Source: JBGSQR01 sp964509295 (GTDB lineage: Bacteria > Desulfobacterota > Desulfuromonadia > Geobacterales > Pseudopelobacteraceae). From it: DNA of 64,000 nucleotides. Positions within the stretch are counted from its first letter, which is position 1; each line of letters begins with the position of its first letter. The stretch spans positions 86,905 through 150,904 of the forward strand of contig CAZDWS010000011.1 in NCBI GenBank assembly GCA_964509295.1. The letters are read 5' to 3'. This document shows positions 26,399 to 33,508 of the stretch, piece after piece. A program made the position numbers and the translations under genes. The notes under the pieces were generated by a model that did not search any database, had not been told where the DNA came from, and saw only the letters and a program-made list of their open reading frames with translations.

Positions 26399-27319
26399 AT
26401 GAGTGGAGTTGCGCAGAATCTGATTAGCACACAACTGTTGAACTGGACCGGACTGCTATATTTCTTTTCCATGTTTTTCTTTGTCATTTTGCTGGCTGTA
26501 CAGAACAAGAAAATTGGAATAGTTGCTTCCGGATTTGCCTATGCGGGTCTTGCCCTACAGACTGTTGCAATAGGCTTGCGCTGGTTTGAGTCATACAGCC
26601 TCGGTTATGGCCATGCACCATTATCGAATATGTATGAATCGATTGTCTTCTTTTCATGGACCATTGTGCTAATCTATCTGATTATCGATTTGAAATACAA
26701 ATACAAGATTGTCGGTGTATTTGTCATGCCGTTTGCACTGTTCAGCCTTGCCTGGGCCCAGATGTTTTCTGTTGTTAATATGACCGGCAGCACTGCCTTG
26801 AGCAAACTTGTCATCATGGATGACAGGATCAGTCCTTTGATGCCAGCCCTGCAAAGCAACTGGCTACTGTATCATGTAGTTACGTGCTTTCTCGGCTATG
26901 CCGCGTTTGCAGTGGCATGTGGTGTTTCCATCATGTACCTGATCAAGGCGAATTTTGAACAGGCTGACAGCAATAAACCTGCAGGAGGCCTGCTGGCTGT
27001 ATTTCCACCAATAAAAGTTCTTGACGACATGAACTACCGGGCAATTATGGTCGGCTTTCCATTGCTGACTCTGGGAATCATCACCGGCGCTGCTTGGGCT
27101 AATTATGCCTGGGGATCGTATTGGAGCTGGGATCCCAAGGAAACCTGGTCACTGATTGTGTGGTTTGTCTATGCGGCTTTCCTGCATGCGCGTTTTACCA
27201 GGGGGTGGGTCGGCAAGAGAGCTGCCTGGCTATCAATATTCGGTTTTCTATCAACACTGTTCTGTTATCTGGGAGTTAACCTGCTGCTGTCCGGTCTGCA
27301 CAGTTACGGGGGCAAGTAG
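26399..27319 (+). CDS. ccsA: CcsA/CcsB heme-handling cytochrome c maturation protein
   Basis: Membrane protein of 306 residues with eight predicted helices and the tryptophan-rich WWD-type motif (AWANYAWGSYWSWDPKETWS) that holds heme for attachment. Conserved His residues occur at GYGHAPLSN, LLYHVVTC and the end (LLSGLHSYGG). It is the partner of ResB; GGAG precedes the ATG. The two form the complete system II synthase. Confidence 0.95.
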   Translation: MSGVAQNLISTQLLNWTGLLYFFSMFFFVILLAVQNKKIGIVASGFAYAGLALQTVAIGLRWFESYSLGYGHAPLSNMYESIVFFSWTIVLIYLIIDLKYKYKIVGVFVMPFALFSLAWAQMFSVVNMTGSTALSKLVIMDDRISPLMPALQSNWLLYHVVTCFLGYAAFAVACGVSIMYLIKANFEQADSNKPAGGLLAVFPPIKVLDDMNYRAIMVGFPLLTLGIITGAAWANYAWGSYWSWDPKETWSLIVWFVYAAFLHARFTRGWVGKRAAWLSIFGFLSTLFCYLGVNLLLSGLHSYGGK

Positions 27320-27381
27320 AAAATCTCTGAACATGCTGTTATTCAGTTCAAAATTGTGTCCTTCTTTCCTGGAGGGTGGTC

Positions 27382-28407
27382 ATGTTTCAACACTTCTTGC
27401 GCAGCTACCGGCATCACGGATCTAACCGTGTTACCACCACATTAATAAGCTTGCTGACGCTTGCGGGATTAATTCTTTCCATTATGTACATGCTTGACAT
27501 ATGTACAGAGGCATGCAGCGATGCAGCCGCCTTCACAATTTTTGGACTGAATTTCAGCTTGTTCGGGGTCATTTTCTTTATTGCTGCATTCATACCGATT
27601 GCGATCCGTAAACGTTTACCTGCTGCACATTTAATATTGCTACTAATGTTTTTCAGCGCTGCCGGCGCTGAACTGCATTTTATCTGGCTGCAGAAGTACG
27701 TAATCGGCAAGTGGTGTCCAATCTGTCTTGTAATTGCGTCAGTCGTATATAGCGGCTGTGCCGTGCTGACATACGAAACCATAAGGGGAGGAACAATGAA
27801 AAACAACTTTAAACACTTCATAATCAAGTTTGCGGCAATCGCTATCGGGATATCTGCAGCCATTTTCGGAGTTTCCAAGGAAAGCCAGGCTGGCCTTGAT
27901 CTTTTTCTGGGCAAGAAAAACAGCGCTGTGACGGTCTACTTCATCAGCGACTGGTTCTGCCCTGCCTGTCGGGAGTTGGAGCCGAGGATCGAGGAAATCT
28001 ATAACCAGGTGTCAAAAAAGGCCCGAATTGCTTTTATTGATTATCCCATTCATCCTGAAACCAACAATTACACGCCATTCAACCTTCAATTTCTTGCTTT
28101 TGAAAAAGCAAAGTATCTTAAACTAAGAGCAGCATTGACTGAGTTGGCAAAGAAAACAAAAAAACCAACTCCAGAACAGGTCCAGGCGGCAGTTTCCCCC
28201 TTTGGTGTCAAACTCAGACAGATAGATTATTCAGATACTCTATATGGCCTTCAGTACAACCTGACCACCTACAGAGGATTTGGAGTCGACTCGACACCAT
28301 CGGTAGTTGTGGCGAACGATAAGAACAAGAAGCAAAAGATTTTAGTAGGCGTAAACCAGATTACCCTGTCGGCAGTCAAAGATGCTATTTCCGAAGTTAT
28401 TAAATAG
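27382..28407 (+). CDS. VKOR-DsbA fusion: disulfide-forming membrane protein
   Basis: About 341 residues joining two redox domains. N-terminal VKOR part with helices and Cys pairs: CTEACSD region (loop Cys) and CxxC in GKWCPICLV. Then a further helix (AAIAIGISAAIFGVS) and a thioredoxin/DsbA-like domain with DWFCPACRELEP (CxxC) and the cis-Pro region DSTPSVVV. VKOR passes electrons to quinone and reoxidises the DsbA part, which makes disulfides in exported proteins. The start is the ATG six bases after GGAGG; an ORF start at GTG would sit on the ribosome site. Placement after ccsA suggests a role in apocytochrome thiol handling. Confidence 0.88.
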   Translation: MFQHFLRSYRHHGSNRVTTTLISLLTLAGLILSIMYMLDICTEACSDAAAFTIFGLNFSLFGVIFFIAAFIPIAIRKRLPAAHLILLLMFFSAAGAELHFIWLQKYVIGKWCPICLVIASVVYSGCAVLTYETIRGGTMKNNFKHFIIKFAAIAIGISAAIFGVSKESQAGLDLFLGKKNSAVTVYFISDWFCPACRELEPRIEEIYNQVSKKARIAFIDYPIHPETNNYTPFNLQFLAFEKAKYLKLRAALTELAKKTKKPTPEQVQAAVSPFGVKLRQIDYSDTLYGLQYNLTTYRGFGVDSTPSVVVANDKNKKQKILVGVNQITLSAVKDAISEVIK

Positions 28408-28494
28408 TTTACATTCGAAAGCTCTGGATGAAAACTAAATAAAGGTCGGTCAAGTCAATGTGTTCATGACTGTTAGAGTCCGTTGGTCTAGGGC

Positions 28495-28527
28495 AAAAGG
28501 GGATGACAAGAAACGTCATCCCCTTTT
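28495..28527. terminator. Bidirectional terminator between the VKOR-DsbA and merR genes
   Basis: Stem AAAAGGGGATGAC / GTCATCCCCTTTT with a 7-base loop; T4 on either strand. It serves the plus-strand gene and the convergent merR-type gene. Confidence 0.85.
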
Positions 28528-28533
28528 GTGTAT

Positions 28534-28971
28534 TCAGTTTTTTTCTCGGGCGCTGTGACAGGGGCAATCCTCCGCTTCTGTCGCCTGCTCCAGATTGCGT
28601 AGGATGGCACAATTAGCAACAGTTGAGTTGACTTGACAAGCTTTTCGCAGTGCATGAAGCTGTTTTTCCAATATGCGCAGCGATTTGACCTGCTGGTGGA
28701 CGCGAGCGATCTGGCTTTCTATCAAATGGTTAATCTCGATGCAAGCCAAGTCCGGATGAGCCTGGAGGTCGAGCAATGTGCGTACATCCGGCAATCCCAT
28801 GCCCAATGAACGACAATGCCGGATAAAGTTGAGTTGTTGCAGATTGATATCCAAGTAGCTTCGATAACCATTTTCATCGCGCACCGGCGCTTTCAACAAT
28901 CCTTCCCGTTCGTAAAAACGTATTGTTTCCACGCTGCAATCAGCGCGTTTTGCCAGCTCACCGATTTTCAT
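28534..28971 (-). CDS. MerR-family metal regulator (ZntR/CadR/PbrR type)
   Basis: About 145 residues. The start is the ATG for MKIGELAKRADCSVETIRFY, which gives the standard MerR N-terminus with GGGG ahead; longer frames add unrelated residues. Helix-turn-helix and wing (YEREGLLKAPVRDENGYRSY), a dimerisation helix, and metal-ligand positions: a Cys near LACIEIN, VANCAILRNL and the tail EDCPCHSA. These match the Cd/Pb/Zn class. It is divergent from zntA and the operator between them is typical, so it should activate zntA when Zn, Cd or Pb is high. Confidence 0.92.
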   Translation of the reverse strand: MKIGELAKRADCSVETIRFYEREGLLKAPVRDENGYRSYLDINLQQLNFIRHCRSLGMGLPDVRTLLDLQAHPDLACIEINHLIESQIARVHQQVKSLRILEKQLHALRKACQVNSTVANCAILRNLEQATEAEDCPCHSAREKN

Positions 28972-28994
28972 ATGCGCCCCTTTAAAAAAAGTGC

Positions 28995-29025
28995 TTGACC
29001 CTGAAGTTGGTTCAGGGTGTTTAAT
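28995..29025 (+). promoter_or_regulatory. MerR-type operator and promoter of zntA
   Basis: TTGACC (-35), then a perfect 8-base dyad ACCCTGAA-gttgg-TTCAGGGT filling the spacer, then TTTAAT (-10) after 19 bases. The long spacer and dyad are the hallmark of MerR-activated promoters, in which the bound regulator twists the DNA. Confidence 0.88.
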
Positions 29026-29054
29026 GCTAACATAAATAACGGAGGTGTCCAATC

Positions 29055-31754
29055 ATGAATCAACAAGAAAAAATAAAACCCAAATTACAACTCAAGATTA
29101 AGCCCAAATCCGACTGTTCATGCGGTTGCAGTGGGTCGGAAGTTAAAGATACGCAGACACGCAATGTTGCCGACACATGCGGATCTTCCGCAACACAGAA
29201 AGCAGATGATGCAGAGACCGGCAAAGGCGGTCAAACACCGGAAGGCGCCAGCCGGGTTTGCTATCATATCAATAATATGGACTGCCCATCCGAGGAAAAG
29301 CTGATTCGCAACAAATTGGAGCCTATGCCGGGGATTGTAAAGCTGGATTTCAACCTGCCGAAGCGGGAGCTAACAGTCTATCATCGTTTGGCCTGTACAG
29401 AGGCAATTGTCTCTGAGTTGAATACATTGGGAATGTATCCCGACTTACCTGGAAACGGCAAGCCAACAACGGCCAATCCTGCTGCTTCGTGTGGCTGTAG
29501 TGGGGCAAAGGCTGAACAAACTCAGACTCGTAATGTTGCCGGTACATGCTGTTCCGCGACAACCGCAGCCGCAAACGCGCCCGTGACAGACCCAATTCCG
29601 GAAGACACAAGCCGGGCTCGATACCGTATCGACAATATGGACTGCCCGACCGAGGAAGCCATGATTCGCAAAAAGTTAGAACCTATGCCGGGGATTGTAA
29701 GGCTGGATTTCAACCTGCTGGATCGTGAGCTGACGGTCTATCATCGTTTGGAAGATACAGGGGTGATAGTCACTGCGTTGAACTCATTGGGCATGCCGCC
29801 AACTATTCTTGAAGAAGGCCAGCCTGTAAAAGTCCACCCTGCGGGCCTGGGCGCCAAACAAAAATGGTTGCTGGCCGTCAGCGGCATCACTTCAGTAGTT
29901 GCCGAGGCAGTTTCCTGGACGACTGGGCAAGACAACTCATTGCCGGTAATCGCTTTAGCGTTGATCTCGCTCCTGAGCGCAGGGCTCCCCACGCTCAAAA
30001 AGGGGTTGATAGCGCTTAAAAACCTGACCCTGAATATCTACTTCCTGATGTCCATAGCGTTTATTGGCGCTATGATTATCGGAAAATGGCCGGAAGTTGC
30101 CATGGTTGTATTCCTGTTCGCGCTTGCCGAGGCAATCGAAGTGTTGTCGCTGGAACGGGCGCGTAACGCTATCAAGTCGTTGACCGCTTTGGCCCCGGAA
30201 ACAGCCGAGGTCAAGGAAGGCAGTGATTGGCAGGAAAGACCGGTTTCTGAAGTGCAAATCGGCAGCCGGATCCGTGTCCGCACAGGCTCCAGAGTGCCGT
30301 TGGATTCGCGGGTTGTTTCCGGTCGAGCTGCTCTTGATCAGTCCCCGATTACTGGGGAGAGTTTGCCTGTTGACAAGCAAATCGGCGATGCGCTCTATGC
30401 CGGCAGTATCGTTTCAGACGGCGTGGTGGAGGCAGAGGTGACTGCTGCGGCTGGCGAGAGCACCCTGGCAAGGATTGCGGCAGCTATTCAGGAAGCGCAA
30501 TCGCAACGTGCGCCGACACAACGTTTCGTTGATCAATTTGCCCGTTATTATACGCCTGCGGTGGTCGCCTTTGCGTTTGCCATGGCAGTCCTGGGGCCAT
30601 TGCTATTCGGCGGAACCTGGGGGCATTGGTTCTACGAGGCTCTGGTAATCCTGGTAATTGCCTGCCCTTGCGCCCTGGTAATTTCAACTCCGGTGACCGT
30701 TGTCAGCGGTCTTGCCGCAGCGGCAAGGCACGGCATACTTGTCAAGGGAGGCACATACCTCGAAGGCGGTCGATTATTGAAAGCCGTTGCTTTCGACAAA
30801 ACCGGCACGCTTACACATGGCAAGCCGGTACTGACCGATACGATCCCGTCTGGCGACCTGCCGATTGAAGAAGCCTTGCTGATCGCAGCCAGCATTGATG
30901 ACCATAGCACACATCCTGTTGCCAAGGCCCTGGTAAATGGTTGGCGTAAACTTCAACCCGATGCCAAGATGTTGCATGTGGAGAACTTTGGGTCTCTCAA
31001 TAACCACGGTGTTAAGGGTGAGATCGATGGCCGGCAATGGTACCTTGGCAATCATCGCGTTGTTGAAGAACTGGGCGTTTGTTCGCAGATTTTAGAAGAT
31101 CAACTGTCGATGCTGGAAAATACGGGTAAAACCGCTATTGTCCTATGCGACACTTATGGACCAGTAGCGGTATTCGGCGTGGCCGACACTGTCAGGCCGG
31201 AAAGCTCGCAGGCGGTTGCGGCGCTTAAGGCTCTGAATGTCGAACCTGTGATGCTTAGCGGTGACAACTCAGCCACTGCCAGGACTATTGCGGCTCAACT
31301 CGGGATTCAGGATGCCCGCGGAAACCTGATGCCGGTGGACAAGCAAACTGCCATTGCTGAACTGAAAGAACAGTATGGCAATACAGGCATGGCCGGAGAT
31401 GGCGTGAACGATGCCCCGGCGCTGGCACGAGCCGATATCGGTTTCGCAATGGGTGCGGCCGGAACCGCCACAGCTCTGGAGACCGCTGATGTGGCGATTA
31501 TGGATGATGATCCCCGCAAAATTGCTTATTTCATTATGCTGAGCAGATATACCGCCTCAGTCCTGAAGCAGAATATCGCCCTGGCCCTGGGCATCAAGTT
31601 AGTTTTTCTAGTGTTGGCTTTGATTGGATATGCAACGCTCTGGATGGCCGTATTTGCCGACATGGGTGCCAGTCTGCTGGTGGTGTTCAATGGTATGAGA
31701 TTACTGGGGTATTGCACTCAAAAAGAGAGTTGTGGCAACTGCCATTCAAAATAA
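29055..31754 (+). CDS. zntA: Zn/Cd/Pb-exporting P1B-type ATPase with two HMA-like domains
   Basis: Inner-membrane pump of 899 residues. The N-terminal ~260 residues hold two near-copies of a Cys-rich linker plus HMA-like domain (linkers with CGCSG at 23 and 146; HMA motifs NMDCPSEE at 74 and NMDCPTEE at 194). The core has TGES, the membrane metal motif CPCAL, DKTGT with the phosphorylated Asp, HP (THPVAKAL), and GDGVND. CPC plus MDCP-type HMA and the divergent MerR gene point to Zn(II)/Cd(II)/Pb(II). Longer than E. coli ZntA (732) because of the duplication. Followed by a hairpin and a transposon remnant. Confidence 0.93.
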   Translation: MNQQEKIKPKLQLKIKPKSDCSCGCSGSEVKDTQTRNVADTCGSSATQKADDAETGKGGQTPEGASRVCYHINNMDCPSEEKLIRNKLEPMPGIVKLDFNLPKRELTVYHRLACTEAIVSELNTLGMYPDLPGNGKPTTANPAASCGCSGAKAEQTQTRNVAGTCCSATTAAANAPVTDPIPEDTSRARYRIDNMDCPTEEAMIRKKLEPMPGIVRLDFNLLDRELTVYHRLEDTGVIVTALNSLGMPPTILEEGQPVKVHPAGLGAKQKWLLAVSGITSVVAEAVSWTTGQDNSLPVIALALISLLSAGLPTLKKGLIALKNLTLNIYFLMSIAFIGAMIIGKWPEVAMVVFLFALAEAIEVLSLERARNAIKSLTALAPETAEVKEGSDWQERPVSEVQIGSRIRVRTGSRVPLDSRVVSGRAALDQSPITGESLPVDKQIGDALYAGSIVSDGVVEAEVTAAAGESTLARIAAAIQEAQSQRAPTQRFVDQFARYYTPAVVAFAFAMAVLGPLLFGGTWGHWFYEALVILVIACPCALVISTPVTVVSGLAAAARHGILVKGGTYLEGGRLLKAVAFDKTGTLTHGKPVLTDTIPSGDLPIEEALLIAASIDDHSTHPVAKALVNGWRKLQPDAKMLHVENFGSLNNHGVKGEIDGRQWYLGNHRVVEELGVCSQILEDQLSMLENTGKTAIVLCDTYGPVAVFGVADTVRPESSQAVAALKALNVEPVMLSGDNSATARTIAAQLGIQDARGNLMPVDKQTAIAELKEQYGNTGMAGDGVNDAPALARADIGFAMGAAGTATALETADVAIMDDDPRKIAYFIMLSRYTASVLKQNIALALGIKLVFLVLALIGYATLWMAVFADMGASLLVVFNGMRLLGYCTQKESCGNCHSK
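29110..29810 (+). repeat. Tandem duplication inside zntA encoding the metal-binding N-terminus
   Basis: Two direct copies about 360-370 bases apart. At protein level the shared stretches include CGCSG, TQTRNVA.TC, NMDCP.EE..IR.KLEPMPG and LDFNL..RELTVYHRL. Copy boundaries are approximate. Confidence 0.8.
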
Positions 31755-31773
31755 ATCGGACTGCTGAAAAGTC

Positions 31774-31801
31774 AAGCTCCTCGCCATTTGGCGAGGAGCT
31801 T
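31774..31801 (+). terminator. Perfect hairpin after zntA
   Basis: Stem AAGCTCCTCGCC / GGCGAGGAGCTT (12 bases) with loop ATTT. It is very stable, but no T-run follows on the plus strand, so termination may be helped by other factors. Confidence 0.6.
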
Positions 31802-31920
31802 GGAAGCAAATGTGAGCCTATGTGAAGGTGCTTTGCAACAATTTCGGAACAGATATGCGAATATCAAGTGAATTATTTTTGGTTCTTGATAAACAGAGAG
31901 CCTCAATATAATTTTTTTCT

Positions 31921-32244
31921 CTACGTCCAAATCGTTGAAGCAGGTATCCACCTATAAAGAGTTGGAATAGATATCCCAAGATTATCTGCAACCTCTTTTG
32001 GGGGAACTCCTGATGATAAGAGTTTCTTTGCCGATTCAATCTTGCTGTCGGTCATCTTACGCTTACGGCCTCCAATTCTCCCGTGTTTGCGTGCGGCAAT
32101 CAGGCCTGCTCTGGTCCGTTCAATAATCAGTTCTCTTTCCATTTGAGCCAAACTTGCCATCATGTGAAAGAAAAAACGTCCGGACGGAGTGCCGGTATCA
32201 ATACTGTCCGTAAGGCTTTTAAAATCAACCCCACGTTTCTCCAG
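31921..32244 (-). pseudogene. 5'-truncated Tn3-family resolvase (tnpR remnant)
   Basis: The surviving frame reads LEKRGVDFKSLTDSID, SGRFFFHMMASLAQMERELI, then the E-helix ERTRAGLIAARKHGR and a C-terminal helix-turn-helix (GVPPKEVADNLGISIPTLYR). This is the second half of a serine recombinase; the N-terminal catalytic Ser region is missing. It stops with TAG after STIWT. Confidence 0.85.
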
Positions 32245-32712
32245 CTATGTGACAAGGTCAATTACCCGAGACAAAACGGCCTTGCTATCGCGTTACGTGA
32301 ATTAGGCAAGATAGAAAGGACCCTGTTTACCTTAGATTGGTTACAGGATGTTGATTTGCGACGACGAGTCAATGCCAGGCTGAACAAAGGTGAGGCCAAG
32401 AATGCCCTGGCTCGTGCTGTGTTCTTCAATCGATTGGGTGAAATGAGGGACCGCAGCTTTGAGCATCAACGTTACCGTGCCAGCGGTCTCAACTTGGTGG
32501 TGGCGGCAATCATCCTCTGGAACACTGTATACTTGGAGAAAGCCATCCAGGCATTGCGGGATCATGGTAAGAATGTTGATAATAATCTACTTCGGAATTT
32601 ATCGCCTCTGGGCTGGGAACATATCAACCTGACAGGTGATTATATCTGGAAGCAAACCAAGAAGGCTGAACGCAGTAAATTTAGGTCATTGCGACCTGTT
32701 CAAAGACCTTAA
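32245..32712 (+). pseudogene. 5'-truncated Tn3-family transposase (tnpA remnant)
   Basis: Only the last ~150 residues of a transposase of about 980 remain: NYPRQNGLAIALRELGKIER, LNKGEAKNALARAVFFNRLG, RDRSFEHQRYRASGLNLVVA, LSPLGWEHINLTGDYIW. These are typical of the Tn21-like branch. The catalytic N-terminal two of the DDE residues are gone. The stop codon lies inside the terminal inverted repeat. Confidence 0.9.
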
Positions 32713-32745
32713 CGTACTTTAGATTCCGTTTTCTGTAGTGACCCC
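32708..32745 (-). repeat. 38-base Tn3-family terminal inverted repeat
   Basis: On the minus strand it begins GGGGTCACTACAGAAAACGG and ends ACGTTAAG, 38 bases in all, matching the Tn3/Tn21 type (GGGGTC...CAGAAAACGG...TAAG). It supplies the last codons and stop of the disrupted HD-GYP gene. Confidence 0.92.
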
Positions 32746-33257
32746 AAGCCGATCTCCCGCTTCAGTTTTTCATCGATATTTGACCGTGAACAGATTAACT
32801 CAGTATATTCCCGAACCCTTTGGGAATGCATCCTGGTATTATGTTCCCGCAGGTCCAGGGCGGAAACCAGGCCAATAAGCGTTTCTTCGTTAGCATTTGC
32901 AAGATCCACGAGCAAAGATCTCTGCCTGTCGAACAACCAGCCCGGTATCAAACCAGCCAGCCAGAAACCAGCCAGTTCACCTATTTGATTTGCCTGCTCC
33001 ATGTAATTACCAGGCCAATCAAGAAAAGCATGCAGCAAGAAAAGCACACTGACTGCACTGGTAGTAATGATTGCACCACGCAAACCAAACCATGCGGCGG
33101 CGACTACCGGTGGCAAGAAGTAGAGCTTCCGCAATACAATGTGGATTTTGTGATAATAGTGCGGCTCAGTTGGGGTTGAATAGTGAAGCAGAGCGATTAC
33201 CCCAACCAGTGTTGCCAGTATGATGACTTTTTTCTGAGAATCGCTGGGATGTTTCAT
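32709..33257 (-). pseudogene. Membrane HD-GYP phosphodiesterase gene cut off by a transposon
   Basis: The first ~170 residues are intact: membrane helices (VIILATLVGVIALLHY, LYFLPPVVAAAWFGLRGAI, SAVSVLFLLHAFL, ELAGFWLAGLIPGWLF), then the start of an HD-GYP domain (LIGLVSALDLREHNTRMHSQRVREYTEL). Right after KREIGL the frame enters the transposon inverted repeat, which adds GSLQKTESKVR and stops. The HD and GYP catalytic motifs are missing, so it cannot degrade cyclic di-GMP. The remaining half was not found in the window. Its membrane module resembles that of the kinase at 8-9 kb. Confidence 0.85.
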
Positions 33258-33288
33258 TGCTTATTCCTATTATCCTTAAAACGTCCCA

Positions 33289-33504
33289 TCATTTGTGTTC
33301 TCCGCTATTGCGTACCAGCTTCATGCCACAGATCGAGCAATCAGCTGTCGGGTCGCTACTGGTAATCCATGGGTGCATTGGGCAGGCATAGAGATCACCT
33401 TTGCTATTTGATTTTGTTTCCGCAGGTTTTCCAAAGAAAAACCAGAGAGTCAGTCCAATCAGTATAAGCCCGCTTATTGTTACTATTATTTGCGTGATGT
33501 CCAT
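33289..33504 (-). CDS. Membrane-anchored heavy-metal-binding-domain peptide
   Basis: A 71-residue protein: one N-terminal helix (IIVTISGLILIGLTLWFFF), a short linker, and an HMBD with YACPMHPWI and CSICGMKLV. It is essentially the N-terminal domain of CusB as a stand-alone anchored peptide. The chosen ATG has AGGAG eight bases ahead and lies 4 bases after copA, so translation is probably coupled. A role as a periplasmic copper acceptor for CopA is plausible inference. Confidence 0.82.
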   Translation of the reverse strand: MDITQIIVTISGLILIGLTLWFFFGKPAETKSNSKGDLYACPMHPWITSSDPTADCSICGMKLVRNSGEHK

Positions 33505-33508
33505 ATGC

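Larger units (their letters stand above)
31921..32745. mobile_element. Internally deleted Tn3-family transposon remnant
   Basis: Consists of the 3' part of a serine resolvase gene (minus strand), fused at about 32244 to the 3' part of a Tn3-family transposase gene (plus strand), and ends with a 38-base terminal inverted repeat. Both genes lack their 5' ends, so a deletion removed the res/internal region. A matching left inverted repeat was not found up to zntA, so the left end is lost or lies further away. It is not able to move alone. Confidence 0.88.

Noticed and set aside
28408..31920. Left inverted repeat of the Tn3-family element
   Set aside because: No GGGGTC sequence resembling the 38-base right end was found between the VKOR-DsbA gene and the resolvase remnant.
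31818..32039. 73-codon minus-strand open frame near the transposon remnant
   Set aside because: It lies in another frame of the resolvase remnant and shows no HD-GYP or other motif, so it is not the missing half of the HD-GYP gene.
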